DNA from: Zygnema cylindricum
Taxonomy: Eukaryota; Streptophyta; Zygnematophyceae; Zygnematales; Zygnemataceae
Direction of reading: 5' to 3'
Length of the DNA: 47,410 nt
Assembly (NCBI GenBank): GCA_037447655.1
Contig: JBBHKE010000904.1
Location: forward strand, 1-47,410
Positions 1 to 11,789 of the stretch are shown piece by piece. Every line of letters starts with the position of its first letter. Position 1 is the stretch's first letter. The notes beneath the pieces are model-generated. The model was not told the DNA's origin. It made no database searches and worked only from the letters and a program-made list of their open reading frames with translations. Made by a program: the position numbers and the translations under genes.

Positions 1-2323
1 CTTGTAAACTTCACCAAAACCTCCTCCTCCAATCTTGTTGGAAAAACCATCTGTTGCCCGTGCGACTTGCTCTGGTGATATAAGCCAAATATCGTCAGCA
101 AAGGTGCTTTCATCAGTCTGCGCCAGTCATGAAACCAATTGATCAGTCAATTTCTGGCGCTAATTTTCTCGGTTTTACCAATGGTTTAATCCAACGTATC
201 AAGGACGCATATATGAATCATCAGTGCAGCGATGTCATAATACAGTTAAGAATTTCTTTGCTTTACCAATGTTTTAATCCAATGTATCAAGTGCATATAA
301 ATGAATCATCAATTTGGCGATGATCACAATAAAGTTAAAGTTTTCTTAGTTTCGCCAATGTTTTAATCTAATATATCAATGCACATATATGCATCATCGG
401 TGTTATGATGATCAATACATTTACAATACTTTTTTTCTTTCCTTGTATATCAATTTCACAAGGTAAAACGTTGTCACTGGTAGACCAATGGCCGAAAGAG
501 TCACAAAACAACAAAGAGGAATAACATAAGACAGAGAGAGCCTGCTATATTGAAACACACGACTTACTTGAACAAAGAACAAACACAATCAATAGTAAAA
601 ATAACTAAAGATAAAAATTTCAAAATTAGACATGGTTTCCGCTTGATATAGTTGGCTTCCTGTTTCTAGTAAGACAACATTGTCAATTAAAAAAAGTCCA
701 TTTTCTGCAATTAAATCAAGTTTTAAAAATCATAAAAAAAAGAAAAACAACAAGGGAGAGAGATTCACAGTCATTCATGGAAAAATAAGGATTTGACTCA
801 TAAAGATGAAGAAATGCCCATGAAGCAAAGCAGCATAAAAATACTTAAGCTGCCAATGGCACATAGAATACGCCATTTTTCCTACTATAAACAGTTCAGA
901 AATTCTCAACATTTTGTCGGTCAAATAGACCTCTGGGATACCTTCCCATTAGACGCAATCATAAACAAAAATTAAATTAGCAAACAGTTGGATACTTCAA
1001 GAATATTTACAGACTGAACTTAGAGTAGTTATTTCACCGTCTGACGGAATGGTATTTGCAATAACACCTTTAACAAAAATAGGGGTTGTTTGTCGTCGGA
1101 GTTGACAAAACTCAAAAACGCATGTACAACATTGAGTGGTTACTCTGCAGTGATTATAAAGTTATAAAAAATGGAGCTTTGAAAATCAATTTCATAAAAT
1201 TTTGATTTTTATAAAATAATGGAGCTTTAGAATGGATTTCATTTTCATAAAGTAACACCATGGTAAAGATTTTTGGATTATACAGCTTTTTAACTTACTT
1301 TTAAGCAAAGAGCTATTTTGCCTGAAGCTGTCTCACAATAGAAAAGAAGACAAGTTTCTATTATGAGAGATCCATCAGCCAAACCATAAAGACCTCTACA
1401 TTGGGTTCACAAAAAAAGCCCGAAAAACAGTTGAAAACCCTAAAACACTTGAAAAAAAAGCCCTTCAAAAAACCAGAAGCATACCGTACCTTTGGACAGA
1501 ACTCAATCCTACTGCCGGAAGGAGAAAACGGAAACTTGAGTCTCCTGTCTGCCTCTGCTGCTAATCTTGCAACACTCGCAAGATTTGATGCCACGTCATC
1601 CAAAGAGGGAGGAGGTTCTGCAGTCAAACAGGCTGTAACTAACTCCCTCATTTTTGTAATCACATCATTGGGCCACGTGCCTCCCCGAGGGTCAAGTTCT
1701 TCCATCAAAAAGGCGGAAGAAGTACGGTCCAGTAATCTGGCAACCATCATCCGTCTTAACATATATCCGATATTCCTCGATACTAATATTTGGTCATCTA
1801 AAACGTAAACCAGCTTGCTGTTGTCGTTTTCGTCAAAGAAAATGAGATAAGAGCTTATTTCCACAGATATACCTTTGCTGTCCAAATATTGAACTGCAGA
1901 TACCACCTCATCTGCAATACGACAACAATCTTGCCATGGTAAACCTTTTACTAAAACCCGGTCCCATAGACTCTGTCCAGTTCCGCCCTCCACCACAATA
2001 CTCCTACTGTCACGACACCAGCCTAGGAATTTTGCCACGTGGATATGACTTCTTTTGTACATTTGTAGGGCGATTTCTGCAGTATTTTGGTGAGGTTCTA
2101 AAACATGGACTACCACAAGTGTTCCCTCCAGCTTCCCCTTGTAGACATCCCAGGGAGAATAACGTATTTTCTCATAGGGTTTTGGACCGAGGATGGAGCT
2201 TATCTCGGGTTCAGAGAAAGTACGAAGGACGCTGTAAGTAACATCCTCATAACCACTGCTGCTTATCTTGTTATTCTCACTCTCTGACGATTTTCCGACA
2301 CACCAACCGGGAGACCGAGCCAT
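1..2323 (-). CDS. Tandem pseudokinase-kinase protein, 5' part (two exons, runs off left edge)
   Basis: Exon 1 is 2323-1490: ATG in good context (gccATGG), 278 codons, ending in phase 0 at AAG|GTACGG. Exon 2 starts at 117 after a CAG acceptor, also in phase 0, and runs off the window. Exon 1 resembles a plant receptor-like kinase fold (FSEPEISSIL, then a VYKGKLEGT strand, then SHIHVAKFLGWC) but lacks the expected catalytic residues: the VAIK lysine is replaced in VVVHVLE, the HRD position reads like ISVEISS and the DFG position like VLDD. This suggests a pseudokinase. Exon 2 encodes ISPEQVARATDGFSNKIGG, then the GGGFGEVYK glycine loop of a second, apparently competent kinase. The intron (118-1489) is AT-rich with no other gene. 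I infer one cytoplasmic signalling protein with a regulatory pseudokinase first; no signal peptide is visible. The alternative is two adjacent genes, but matching phases favour one. Confidence 0.72.
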
Positions 2324-2932
2324 GGCGAAACAAGCAGGGTAGCTTGTCAGAAGAGAGAAACATAGGAAAGGTTATTTATTCGCCCGTACGAAAATCATTG
2401 GTTGTTTTTGGTCTTTTGCAACCTTTTTTTAGGTCAAAGCCATGGGGTAGTAGAAGGCGAGGGAGCTCCTGGCTGACTGGCTCACATCCAGCAATTCGCA
2501 TCGAAACGGAGAACATTGCTCTTGCCCTCCGAAAATTGCGGAGGAAAAATTGACCGTCGGATGCACAATTTTGAAATTAGAATATTCCTCCAGAATGAGG
2601 CGCGGAAGGGAATCTGTACGGATGTCCTGGATGACGATTTTGTTCCTGCAATGCTGGATTATGGGCCGAGAAGGTCAGCCTCCGCCGTCGATTCGATTTT
2701 TTAGGTCACTAGATTGCGAAGTATCAAAATTAACATTCTAGGACCCTTGCCAGACCGGCACCATGATGACGTCATCAAAATTGAGCTTCGAGACCGCCGG
2801 CAGTTGCGGAATACTAAGAAAATTACTAGTTCTATGTAGCACTGTTGAAATAGCGCAGTTTTGCTTTTAAGTCCTGCTGCGATTAGTCACAGTTCTATGA
2901 CACCCAGTTTATAGCCACGTGTGGCAATGCTA
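2324..2932. other. Upstream region of the kinase gene
   Basis: This 609-bp stretch holds no convincing gene. It is less AT-rich than the DNA further right and should contain the promoter and leader of the minus-strand kinase gene. No clear TATA box was found. A perfect palindrome containing TGACGTCA lies at 2765-2776. Confidence 0.5.
2765..2776. promoter_or_regulatory. TGACGTCA palindrome (candidate bZIP site)
   Basis: GATGACGTCATC is a 12-base perfect palindrome containing the classic CRE/TGA-type bZIP core TGACGTCA. It lies about 440 bp upstream of the kinase ATG. Site recognition is from sequence; a regulatory role is inference. Confidence 0.3.
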
Positions 2933-3129
2933 CACCGCGAATTGTTATTGGTATCGAAGTTTAAATAGCGTAAAAAAATAATTAGTGTTATTGATTCTAA
3001 TTTAGTGCGAGATATGTGGCATGTTATGGTCCACGTACTTAAATAGCATTATTTATTTTATTTCGGGAAAAAAATCTAAATTTTAAGAACCCAAATTAGT
3101 GACGTTGACACTAATAACGATTCGCGGTG
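2933..3129. mobile_element. MITE 1, TA target duplication
   Basis: The left end CACCGCGAATTG is mirrored by CGATTCGCGGTG at the right end, and both ends are flanked by TA (2931-2932, 3130-3131). The 197-bp body is noncoding. Its internal ATGGTCCACG stretch recurs in reverse orientation in the element at 8625-8822, so the two belong to one family. TA duplication and ends beginning CA fit Tc1/mariner-type non-autonomous elements; superfamily assignment is inference. Confidence 0.72.
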
Positions 3130-3249
3130 TATTACTTTCAAAGTGTTCCTGCGCGGCCCGTGATACGACCCCGTTTGGAATTTAGTGCTTTTGTCTGTTC
3201 TAAAATGCTATTGGTCGACATTTCCGTACGGCGATTCAAAAATTTAAAA

Positions 3250-3835
3250 ATTTGAATTACGCGCCTAAAATCACTTTTTGTCTTATTATCACTCATCTTT
3301 TCTTCCTTCTTTCCCTCCCTCCCAGTCTGTTGCACTCGCTCTCTTTTCTATCCTTCTCCTCCAATCCTCTCCTTTCTAACTCCCTTACCCTCTTCCTCTC
3401 CTCCCTACCTCCCCTCTCTCCCCTCTCTCTCTCTCTCCTCCCTAGCTCTCTCAACCTCCCTCTCTCTCTCCCTCTCTTTACCTGCCTCTCTCCTCTCTTT
3501 CTCTGCCTCATCTGTAACTCCTTTTTTCTTTTCGAAAGTAATAACTGAAATTTGCAATTCTCTCCCTCTCCCTTGCTCAGGGGGAGATCCGCCACTCTTT
3601 CCGCTCCCTCTCCCTCTCCCTCGCCCTTTTACTCTCCCTTTCCCGCTCCCTTCCCTCTCTATCTCCCTCTCCCTCTCCCTCTCCTTCTCCCTCTCCCTCT
3701 CCTCCTCCTTCTACCTCCCCCTCTCCCTCTCTGTGGCGGCTCTCCCTCGCCCTCTCGCTCTCCCTCTCCCCCCCCTCCCTCCGCCTACCCCCTCCCCCTT
3801 TCCCTACCCCTCCCCATCCCTTTCGAATAAAATAA
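3250..3835. repeat. Pyrimidine-rich (CTCCCT-type) tract
   Basis: About 580 bases on the plus strand are almost entirely C and T with CTCCCT and CTCTCC units. Open frames across it on both strands encode only Ser/Pro/Leu or Arg/Glu/Gly runs and are artefacts of composition. Confidence 0.9.

Positions 3836-3840
<5 letters not shown>

Positions 3841-3885
<45 letters not shown>
3841..3885. repeat. (TA)n microsatellite
   Basis: A 45-base uninterrupted TA dinucleotide run follows the pyrimidine tract. Confidence 0.97.
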
Positions 3886-3887
<2 letters not shown>

Positions 3888-4104
3888 TATTCAATTAAAA
3901 ATATTGGGGGGTAATTTACTATACCCCCTTTATTACCGACATGGTACGGAAAAAAAATATACCAAAAACCCTTATTGTAAAAAAAGGGGCATAAAAATAA
4001 AAAAAAGGGAGCTTAATAATAATAGTAATAACAATAAAAAAAAGGGCTTAATATAATTAAAAAAAGGGGATTAAAAATATCCGTTGTCTACTGAATTCAA
4101 TTCA

Positions 4105-4392
4105 GTGGGGGTAGGGAGGGAAGGGGGGGGGTCGGGATGGGATAGGGGGATAGATAGGGGAGGGAGGGGGGGGAAGGGGGAGGGGGAGTGGGAGAGAGGG
4201 AAGAGGATAGGAGTGGGGAGGTAGAGAGGGAGGGAGGGGGGAGGGATTACGGTCTTTTAGGGGAGGGAAGTAGGGGAGGAAGGGGGGGCGCGTGTGTGAT
4301 GGAGGGGGGGGGCGAGGGGACGTGAGGAGGGACAGGGGGAGGAGAGGAGGGGGGTGGAAGGGGGAAGGGAGGACAGGGGGCGAGGGGGATTT
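4105..4392. repeat. Purine-rich GGGA/GGGGA tract
   Basis: About 290 bases of G with interspersed A on the plus strand (GGGAGGG, GGGGGAGG). It is rich in G-runs and complementary in composition to the pyrimidine tracts at 3250-3835 and 4681-5092. The 3886-4104 stretch before it is A-rich with AAAAAAGGG units. Confidence 0.9.
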
Positions 4393-4680
4393 ATGTTTTA
4401 TTTTAAAACAAGGGAATTTAAGTATATTGGATTTTATGACTATGGAGGATGAAAACATGAAGGAAGGTAGATGTTGCAAAAAAACAGAGGTCAATTTATT
4501 TTCTTTTATTCTCTTTTTTATTTTGAACTCTTTGCTTTCATTCTTGATTTTTTTCAATTTTAATTTCTTTATTTTTCAATTCCCTTTTAAACCAAATCAA
4601 GTTTTCTCAATTTCCTTTCTTTCATTTTTTTTTTTTGGGGGGGGTTGGTATGGAATAATTTGATTTTTATTTCATTGTGC

Positions 4681-5092
4681 TCACCCCCCCCCCCCTCCCT
4701 CCTCCCCCTTCCTCCCTTCCTTCCCTCCTTCCCTCCCTCCCTCCCTCCTTCCCCCTCTCTTCCCCTCCCCTTCCTCCCTCCCTCCCGCCCCCTCTCTCCC
4801 CCTCTTCTCCCTCCCTCCCTCCCTCCCTCCCTCCCTCCCTCCCTCCCTCCCTCCCTCCCTCCCTCCCTCCCTCCCTCCCTCCTTCCCTCCCTCCCTCCCT
4901 CCCCTCTCTCTCCCTCCCCTCTCTCCCCCTCCCCTCCTCCCTCCCTCCCTCCCTCCCTCCCTCTCTTCCCTCTCTCCCCCTCCCGTCCCTCTATCCTTCC
5001 CTCCCTCCCTCCCTCCCTCCCCCCCCTCCCCCTCTCTCCCCCTCCCGTCCCTCCCTCCCTCCTTGCCCCCCCCCCCCCTTCCCTTCTGCCCG
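4681..5092. repeat. (CCCT)n pyrimidine tract
   Basis: A nearly pure pyrimidine tract. Between about 4808 and 4882 it is an uninterrupted CCCT tetranucleotide array of roughly 18 units, with degenerate CCCT/CCTT around it. Long proline/serine/leucine frames across it are not genes. Confidence 0.95.
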
Positions 5093-7920
5093 ATCCCTGT
5101 GGGGCCCATCACTCTCCAGGTGGAAGAAATGTTCAATTTGACATCAGTTTTAAATAAAATTTTGTATACAAATGTTGTTCATGGTAAATACTGTAGTTTC
5201 TTCCTAGACTTAGTGATTATTTGAATAATCTTGATAACCATTGGACAATTTTTTTTTGACATGGATAAATAGATAGAAATATAGTGTTGTTTACAGTAAT
5301 TTATGTGCGTGAATCCTGGTATATATTTATCTCAGCTAGCACAAAGTCCACTTAGAATAAAAGTTATAGCTAAGGTTGATTCCCTCTTATCAAGATGAAT
5401 TATGAGAGCAATACTATTAACATGGATTTAAACCACAATGTTTTTAAAGCACAACATTGTTATCATGAATTCCAAGCATAATGCTATTCACAGGAACAAA
5501 CCAGTTTGGATCCCTATTAGAAAAGTTATCATAATATTGCACATTCTATTTAAATTTTTTGCCATAAACACTCCATTTAATATGCTTACTCTGTGCATTT
5601 TCTCTGGATTGTGCATAAAACTTTGTCCATAAAACTTTGTCCATAATTTAAGCCGTTTCCTATGTTTTTCCAACAAGCAACCTCGACACTTCTTTGTATG
5701 TCGCTTTTGGTGCGAAAGCTTTATTCAATACATTCATCTTGTGGATTACGATTTATTTCATTCATGAGTGCGTTAAGGAAATATATTACTTACTATAACG
5801 AAGTACATTGATTTTAAAAGAACGTGCTATTTGATGCCCTGCATGAACTAGCACCACAGTGGTTTTGCCTACTAAGAAAACTGGATAACTATTTAAAATG
5901 TTATAATAAGCTTAAACACAAACAATCCTTTTGAGCAATCTTTCTTTATGACTTTTCAAATTATATAATGCTAAAATACTACCAGGACTACCTGGACTAC
6001 TCATTTCATTTTGCAAAAAAAAATGTACAACCCCCTAACAGTCATTAAAAAAAAAACAAAAAAAACTGCTCTGCCACTTAACTAAACGATATCAAACAAG
6101 CACTTTCTTGATTTTTCTGGTCAAGTGAGAATAGTTAACTACTATTTCGCCCAGTCACATAGTTTACAAATATTTAACCAACATAATTATGCAATTGTTT
6201 TATTTAAAGTAGACCAAAATCCAAAATAAATGAAATTGTTCAAATATGAGCATCGAACAGTTTTTGAAAAAAATCTTGCAATAAGTGTTCTGATAAAAAT
6301 AACCATGGTGATTTTTAATATATGCAGGATATCCATGATCTTTCTCCTTCAGCAGTAAATACATTATTTGGGCATTCATGAAAGGAATCAATGTGATATA
6401 TGGGTTTGTATATTAAAATATCTTAGGTGAATTATTTGACATTATTGTGCTTTCAATCATATTAGCTCTGAATAAACCACAAATAGCAACCCTGTTAATT
6501 TGACCTAAACTTTCACCAATTTAGACTAGAGTTTACACTTTTTTCTTTGAAAAAAGTAAATTTATGCTAAAAATTTACTCCAACAAACATCGTGATTGGA
6601 CTTTGTGCTAATTGAGAAAATTTTTATCAGTTTTGGTAAGCAATTATAATTGAAATTTCGACGGATGAGAACATTTTGAGCCAAAAACGGTAATTGGAAG
6701 TAGAACTTAAGCTGATTTGAAGCATCCACGCTAATTGCATTGAATAAGATTCTTAACAATATCAGCTGGAAAAATCCTCAATATTTAACGTGATTCGTTA
6801 AAGTGGAATGTGTTCCAAATGTGATAAAATCTTCAACAGATCAACGCTAGTTTTTCCTTATAAAATTGCACTTAAATTCCTCGTTTAATTCAATAAAATA
6901 TTCTACCATTTTGGTAAGGATTCCAAATAGAATACTCGAGAGTATTTACACGATTAACATTGTTTTTCGCTAAAGTTGTACTCACAATTTAATCAACTAA
7001 AGTTTACAGTAGTGGGGTGACTATGGTAATCACAATCTATTTCTCTTGTGATTTTTTTTTTTTTCTTGTGAATTTCTTGTAAAAATCGACATCGATTAGG
7101 AGGGCTATTGCAATGGGAGAGCTTCCAGTTTATAAGGGCAAATAACGACAAAATGCCTTTAGTTACAGTTGGGATTACTATTAGAGCCTATGGCAATCGG
7201 GATGATATTTTTAGGAAATATCTACACTACTTACTGGGTTATTTCAGCCGGCAATTTTAATATCATTGGCAAAAAAAATCATTTACTTCATTTTCCTACT
7301 CTCGATATTCAAAATCTACAATCCCAATTCCACCTAATGTCTTCAAATTTTGGAAAAACCTTGTCCAAAAACTAGATTTTCTTGAAGAAGTATTTTTTTC
7401 TCTAAAAGAAAAAAAAATAAGGCGACAACTGGTGAAGAACAAAATTAGAGAGTCATTCACCATTCAATTTCTCTCCCCTTTCCATTATAGCCCTCTCTAC
7501 CATTCTATATCTCCCGGGAGAAAAAGGAGAATAAAAAGCAACTGAAAATAAAGACTACGAATACTTTAGTGAGAAATAAACGAGAGTGCCGAATTAGTAA
7601 ACCGACCGTATTCTCCTAAATTCGACAAAATTTAAAATTGGCATAGTAAAAGACAAAAAAGTTTGAAGGGAAAAGTCAAAAGTGCGCTTGCAGTTGAATG
7701 TTTTGACATGCGTTTTATGTGAGTTTCGGTTCTGTGATGGATAGTGGTCCTGGAAGACTCTTGCGACCAGCACTTGTGTTTCTATGTACTTTCGCAGTTC
7801 ACGTACGGAAGCGCTTCTAAAGTTGTACTTTGGAGTTTTAGACTGGCTGGCCAGTTGTCGAAATGACATGACGGCTGTCGGTTAAACGTGCAGAAGCCAG
7901 AAAGGCAACATTATTAGCCG
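5093..7920. other. AT-rich intergenic DNA without a recognisable gene
   Basis: I see only short open frames (60-91 codons) with no family motif, no splice-site-bounded coding run and no clear transposon termini. The longest, on the minus strand at 7594-7869, has no recognisable domain and no supporting context. Confidence 0.6.
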
Positions 7921-7923
7921 GTA

Positions 7924-8542
7924 CACCGCGAATCGTAATTAGAGTAATGAAAAAATTAGAGTAAAAAAACCAAAAAAAGCAATTAGAGTAATTGACGCTA
8001 ATTTATATGATAGAGCTTTTTCAACTATGAAGTTTACTCTAATTTATTTAGTTATTCTATATTGGGTTATGTCGGCGATAATTATGTGCGCGATAATTAT
8101 GAACACGAAATTACGTTGACGTACAAAATTTGTTAGTCCGGTATAGTATTGACGTCATTATGACTCTAATAATATTTGTCGCATTGAATGTCAGTTAATG
8201 TTCACACTGACAACAATGCTGTCGACGGACGAGAGTTATGCGAAAGGCGTTTTTTCGATGTGATTCATTTTTTTGTTTAGTGCTATTTCACGTGCGAGCG
8301 CGATTCTATTAAATCATTATTTGTACCTTTTTACTTATAAAAGTACAATTTTGCACGGTCAGACGTCAACCGTACTCCACACTATTTAAAGATAACCTAT
8401 AACAGAAAATTTTACGCTAATTAAACCTCACCTAAATTAGAATAATGAAAAAATTAGAATCGATTACTCTATTTGAGGTGATAGAGTCGAAATTTCGAGC
8501 AAACCGAATTAGAGTAATTTACTCTAATTACGATTGGCGGTG
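7924..8542. mobile_element. MITE 2, TA target duplication
   Basis: Ends CACCGCGAATCG and CGATTGGCGGTG are inverted and flanked by TA (7922-7923 and 8543-8544); length 619 bp. The interior is AT-rich with repeated ATTAGAGTAAT/CTCTAATT words and no coding capacity. The same insertion site carries a related element at 30381-30939 in the inverted copy of this block, as shown by matching flanking sequence (GTTCGGCG... against TTGTTCGCCCCCAATTTT). The element therefore predates or accompanied the block duplication. Confidence 0.68.
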
Positions 8543-8624
8543 TAGTTGTTCGCCCCCAATTTTTGACCATCGAACCTAAAATAGAATCAATAACTCTAAT
8601 TGTTTTTTAAAGTTAGTATAGGTA

Positions 8625-8822
8625 CACCGTGAATCGTTTTGAGCCTTATGTACTCTATATCGGCACCCCAAAATTTTGACATTGATACCTTAAATAGAGT
8701 AAATTACACTATTTAAGGACGTGGACCATAATCTGCCACGTCTCCTGGCATTATATTAGACTGAATGATGCTACTTTTTTCTTTACTCTAATTTTTTTTT
8801 AGTCTAATAACGATTCAAGGTG
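8625..8822. mobile_element. MITE 3, TA target duplication, empty site present in window
   Basis: Ends CACCGTGAATCG and CGATTCAAGGTG are flanked by TA (8623-8624, 8823-8824); 198 bp. In the inverted copy near 30300 the flanks are joined directly around a single TA, and a third copy near 26105 also shows the empty site. The element thus inserted here after the block duplicated. It is the same family as the 2933-3129 element in opposite orientation. Confidence 0.85.
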
Positions 8823-8875
8823 TACTGTTTAAATAGCGTTAATAACTCTAATTTGTGCAGTTTTTAAATAGTGTA

Positions 8876-9335
8876 CACTGCGAATCGTAATTAGAGTAAA
8901 GAAATAATTAGAGGAAAAAAATAATTAGAGTTATTAACTCTAATTGGGGTAATCAACCCTTCCGTAATTGTTATCCGCGCTGAATATCTTTACTGTAAAT
9001 TATGTACACGTACAGAATCTAACAAAACGTATAGTTTCACGTCATTGTGACGTTTGAGCTACGCGGTATGTGAAAACGCAGTTACATGATAACGGCCTGT
9101 ATTGAATCATTTTTTGTACTTTTTAAGTCAATAAAGCACAATTTTGCACAGTCAGACATCGACCGTACGCCACACTATTTAAAACGGCACTATAGTAGAG
9201 TATTTAACGCTGATTCAAAAAGTACCTAAAAAAACGTAAAGAATAATTAAGAATGATGTACTCTATTTACGGTGATAGAGTCAAAACTAGGGGTGACGGA
9301 ATTAGTGTATATAACGCTAATTACGATTCACGGTG
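8876..9335. mobile_element. MITE 4, TA target duplication
   Basis: Ends CACTGCGAATCG and CGATTCACGGTG, flanked by TA on both sides; 460 bp, noncoding. An element sits at the corresponding site in both other block copies (26161-26710 and 29721-30247), recognisable from the shared flanks TTTAAATAGTG on one side and ATGTGTCAATCC on the other. Confidence 0.72.
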
Positions 9336-9337
9336 TA

Positions 9338-10430
9338 CTGTTGGAAATGTGTCAATCCATACTAAAACTGCTCTTTTCAAGTACAATGGTACAGAAAGAG
9401 TGTCAGATAATGGCGTCGACACGTGAAAGTGAGTGCGTCGACACTAAAAAGCAAACTCAGATTTGATTTCCAATGATAAAGAGGGGAAATCATGCGAACA
9501 GAACATGTTCAAACGTCGACTATGTGAACATGGGCTATACCGGCTACACTATGGGAAAAATATACCCGAATTTCAGTTATGCATAAATTAGAGTTAATTT
9601 CCTCTTGCGACAGGCCATGAACCCGAATTAGAATTAATAACACTAATTATTTTTTTACACTAATTATTTGTTAATGTAAGGATTTTTAACAGTTAACACT
9701 AATAGCGATTCACGACATAGTTTCCTATATTTATGGGAGAGCGGTTTAGTTTCTCTTTTATATTGGTTCATAGAAGAAGTCGTTACTGACAAAATTACGA
9801 TGGTAAAACCATATGTGTACAAATTCATAGAAATTCATTGTTAGTGTACAAATACCCTTAGTGTAACCTGTTTGCATATTGTAATCACTATATTTAATTG
9901 TCACGTAGCTTAGCTAATCGTCACCTCATTCGTCTCACCTTTTCACCGACTATAAACATTTCGTATAAACAATAGCGCATTCTCTATATTTATTGTCGAG
10001 TAATTCACTCTTTTCATTACGGATTTCATACTTGAATATTCGTTAGGTTCCCACTTTTGTCATCCACCGACTTTATCCTTGGTCGCCACTAAATATACCT
10101 TTTTGTATTTTGCGGCTTTGATTCTTATCCTAGACGTGGTGTTACCGATCTACTATGAATCTACACTAGACAAAGTACTTAACACCGTTCAATTTGTACA
10201 TTCAATTCAACAATTATAAAAAGCATATTTTTTTCCCTTTTACTTCTTTTTCGTATTCTTCTTCTCTAATTTTGTTTTTTTTTCTTCTATATTTTTTTTC
10301 CATGATTATCTTCTCGTTTCTCTTTGATCCATTTGATCTATTTCTCTCACCTTTGCCTACTATTCACTTACCTTCGAGATCTTTTTGGCTATCGAAGAAG
10401 AGTTAACAATGATTAGCACGTTGCCATACT
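9338..10430. repeat. Block A of a three-copy segmental repeat, noncoding part
   Basis: This stretch recurs at 26713-27650 in the same orientation and at 28620-29718 inverted, with shared words such as AAGAGTGTCAGATAA and the ATGGTAAAACCATATGTGT region. No gene is supported: small open frames are conserved only as nucleotides. An outer terminal repeat like those of the MITEs (AATAGCGATTCACG) lies near 9702-9715, so the MITEs here appear nested in a larger relative. Confidence 0.7.
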
Positions 10431-10574
10431 TGGCCATGTAGAGAAAAAACTTCGAAACTATGGCATCAACATTTACCTATTCATCACTTTTGACATTTTT
10501 ATTCCATTCTTTCACTCTAGCGGAGGGCACACAATCCCTTTAAAAGTAAGAAATGCCGTTCTTCTTGATTTTTT

Positions 10575-11130
10575 TTTCTAGGTAGCCTTGTTGGATTTCG
10601 ACTTTTGCCCACTAGCCACCCTCACTTTTGACTACTCTTTGAGGTGGTCAACTTTAAGGCAAAACGTAATTGGGACCTTGTGGAGTTGACTCATGTCCGC
10701 TACCAGTTTACACAGTACACCCAACAGACTGTGCTTGCTTTTCGCAAATTTTTAGAATAGGGACATAGGCTTGCTTTTCGTTTCCAAAGCTACGGAATAT
10801 CTGCGTGGCAAACTGTGGCTCAACACATTTGCATTTGCTCTCACCGTAATTTCGTTTTGTAGATCACTATGCTCGTTGGATGTTGCTTTCTTCCACATCA
10901 AATTCTGCTTGAATTGCGACATAATCACTACAGTCCTTGTGTTTGAGACGACACTTTACCACCTCAACTATCGGTGTCTATGAAGTTTTGAGGGGAACTT
11001 CTAAAATAGTGGGAATCGCCAGATGGCCTTGAGCATGTGCGTACATAAGTTTAAATATGGTGGAACCTAAACGTCTTGTGACTCAATGCGACGAGAGTCG
11101 GTCTGAGTCCAATTGTGCTTCCCATGTACT
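10575..11130 (+). pseudogene. Decayed full-length copy of the secreted six-Cys protein gene
   Basis: The sequence aligns end to end with the intact minus-strand gene at 24356-24832: the signal-peptide region (ALLDFDFCPLATLT), then FDYSLRWS matching CDYSLGAV, then the CDIITTVLV segment and a LNYR remnant. Frameshifts and stops interrupt it and the initiator ATG is lost. Upstream homology continues through the leader (AGCGGAGGGCACACA) to a TATA-like position near 10435, so the copy is of genomic DNA, promoter included, not a retrocopy. Confidence 0.8.
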
Positions 11131-11789
11131 GTAAAGCTTTATTAATCTGGGGCAAGAAGGTCGTAAAAGTTGTAGACTAGTTAGCTTCAAAATTGGTGCT
11201 CAACTTGAAGAACTCCAAAAGGAAAGAAGGCCTAGAGGCACCTTAGGATTTTTGGAGCTAGAAGCTTCTAACTCTATGGAGAAAATGCGCTAGGAGTTCC
11301 AATTTTTAATATATTTCAAAGAGTTCACAAAGCCATGCTTAAGTAGGGGGTGTTACAACTGCTTTTATATAACGCTTTATTCATTGTTTTATCATTTTAT
11401 CGTTTTCTCTTAACTATTTTCTACCAACCCTTTATAATTTTATTTTTCTATTTCTCCTGTTACTTTTCGTCCTATTCTTTTGATTGCCGATGCACATGCG
11501 TCTAGTTAATAGGTAGGAGAAAAAATAATCACAAAAAGAAAAATATGTATCCAATGGAAGAGAGAGTATTGAACGGCTTAACAATATTGTTTGTGAAACA
11601 TCTTCCAACCTTTCCATGAATTTCAAATATGTTTATTGCAATTGATTTAATTGTTACTTTGTGAAGTGGGATATTTAAGGTTTTAAGATTTCATCATCCT
11701 TGCCATCATAGCCAAAATTTACGGTTTCAACATTTTTAACACACATTTTCAAATCATACTTTTTGGCCTATTCCAAAAATGATAGAACT
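11131..11789. other. Flank of the pseudogene, no gene
   Basis: The first part (about 11160-11260) matches the reverse complement of 27795-27885, marking the 3' edge of the duplicated block. The rest is AT-rich with no feature I can support. Confidence 0.5.

Noticed and set aside
3250-5157. Several open frames of 90-170 codons rich in Ser/Pro/Leu or Arg/Gly/Glu
   Set aside because: They lie entirely in purine/pyrimidine microsatellites and occur in several frames at once; composition explains them.
7594-7869. 91-codon minus-strand frame
   Set aside because: No motif, no upstream signals, and located in AT-rich intergenic DNA.
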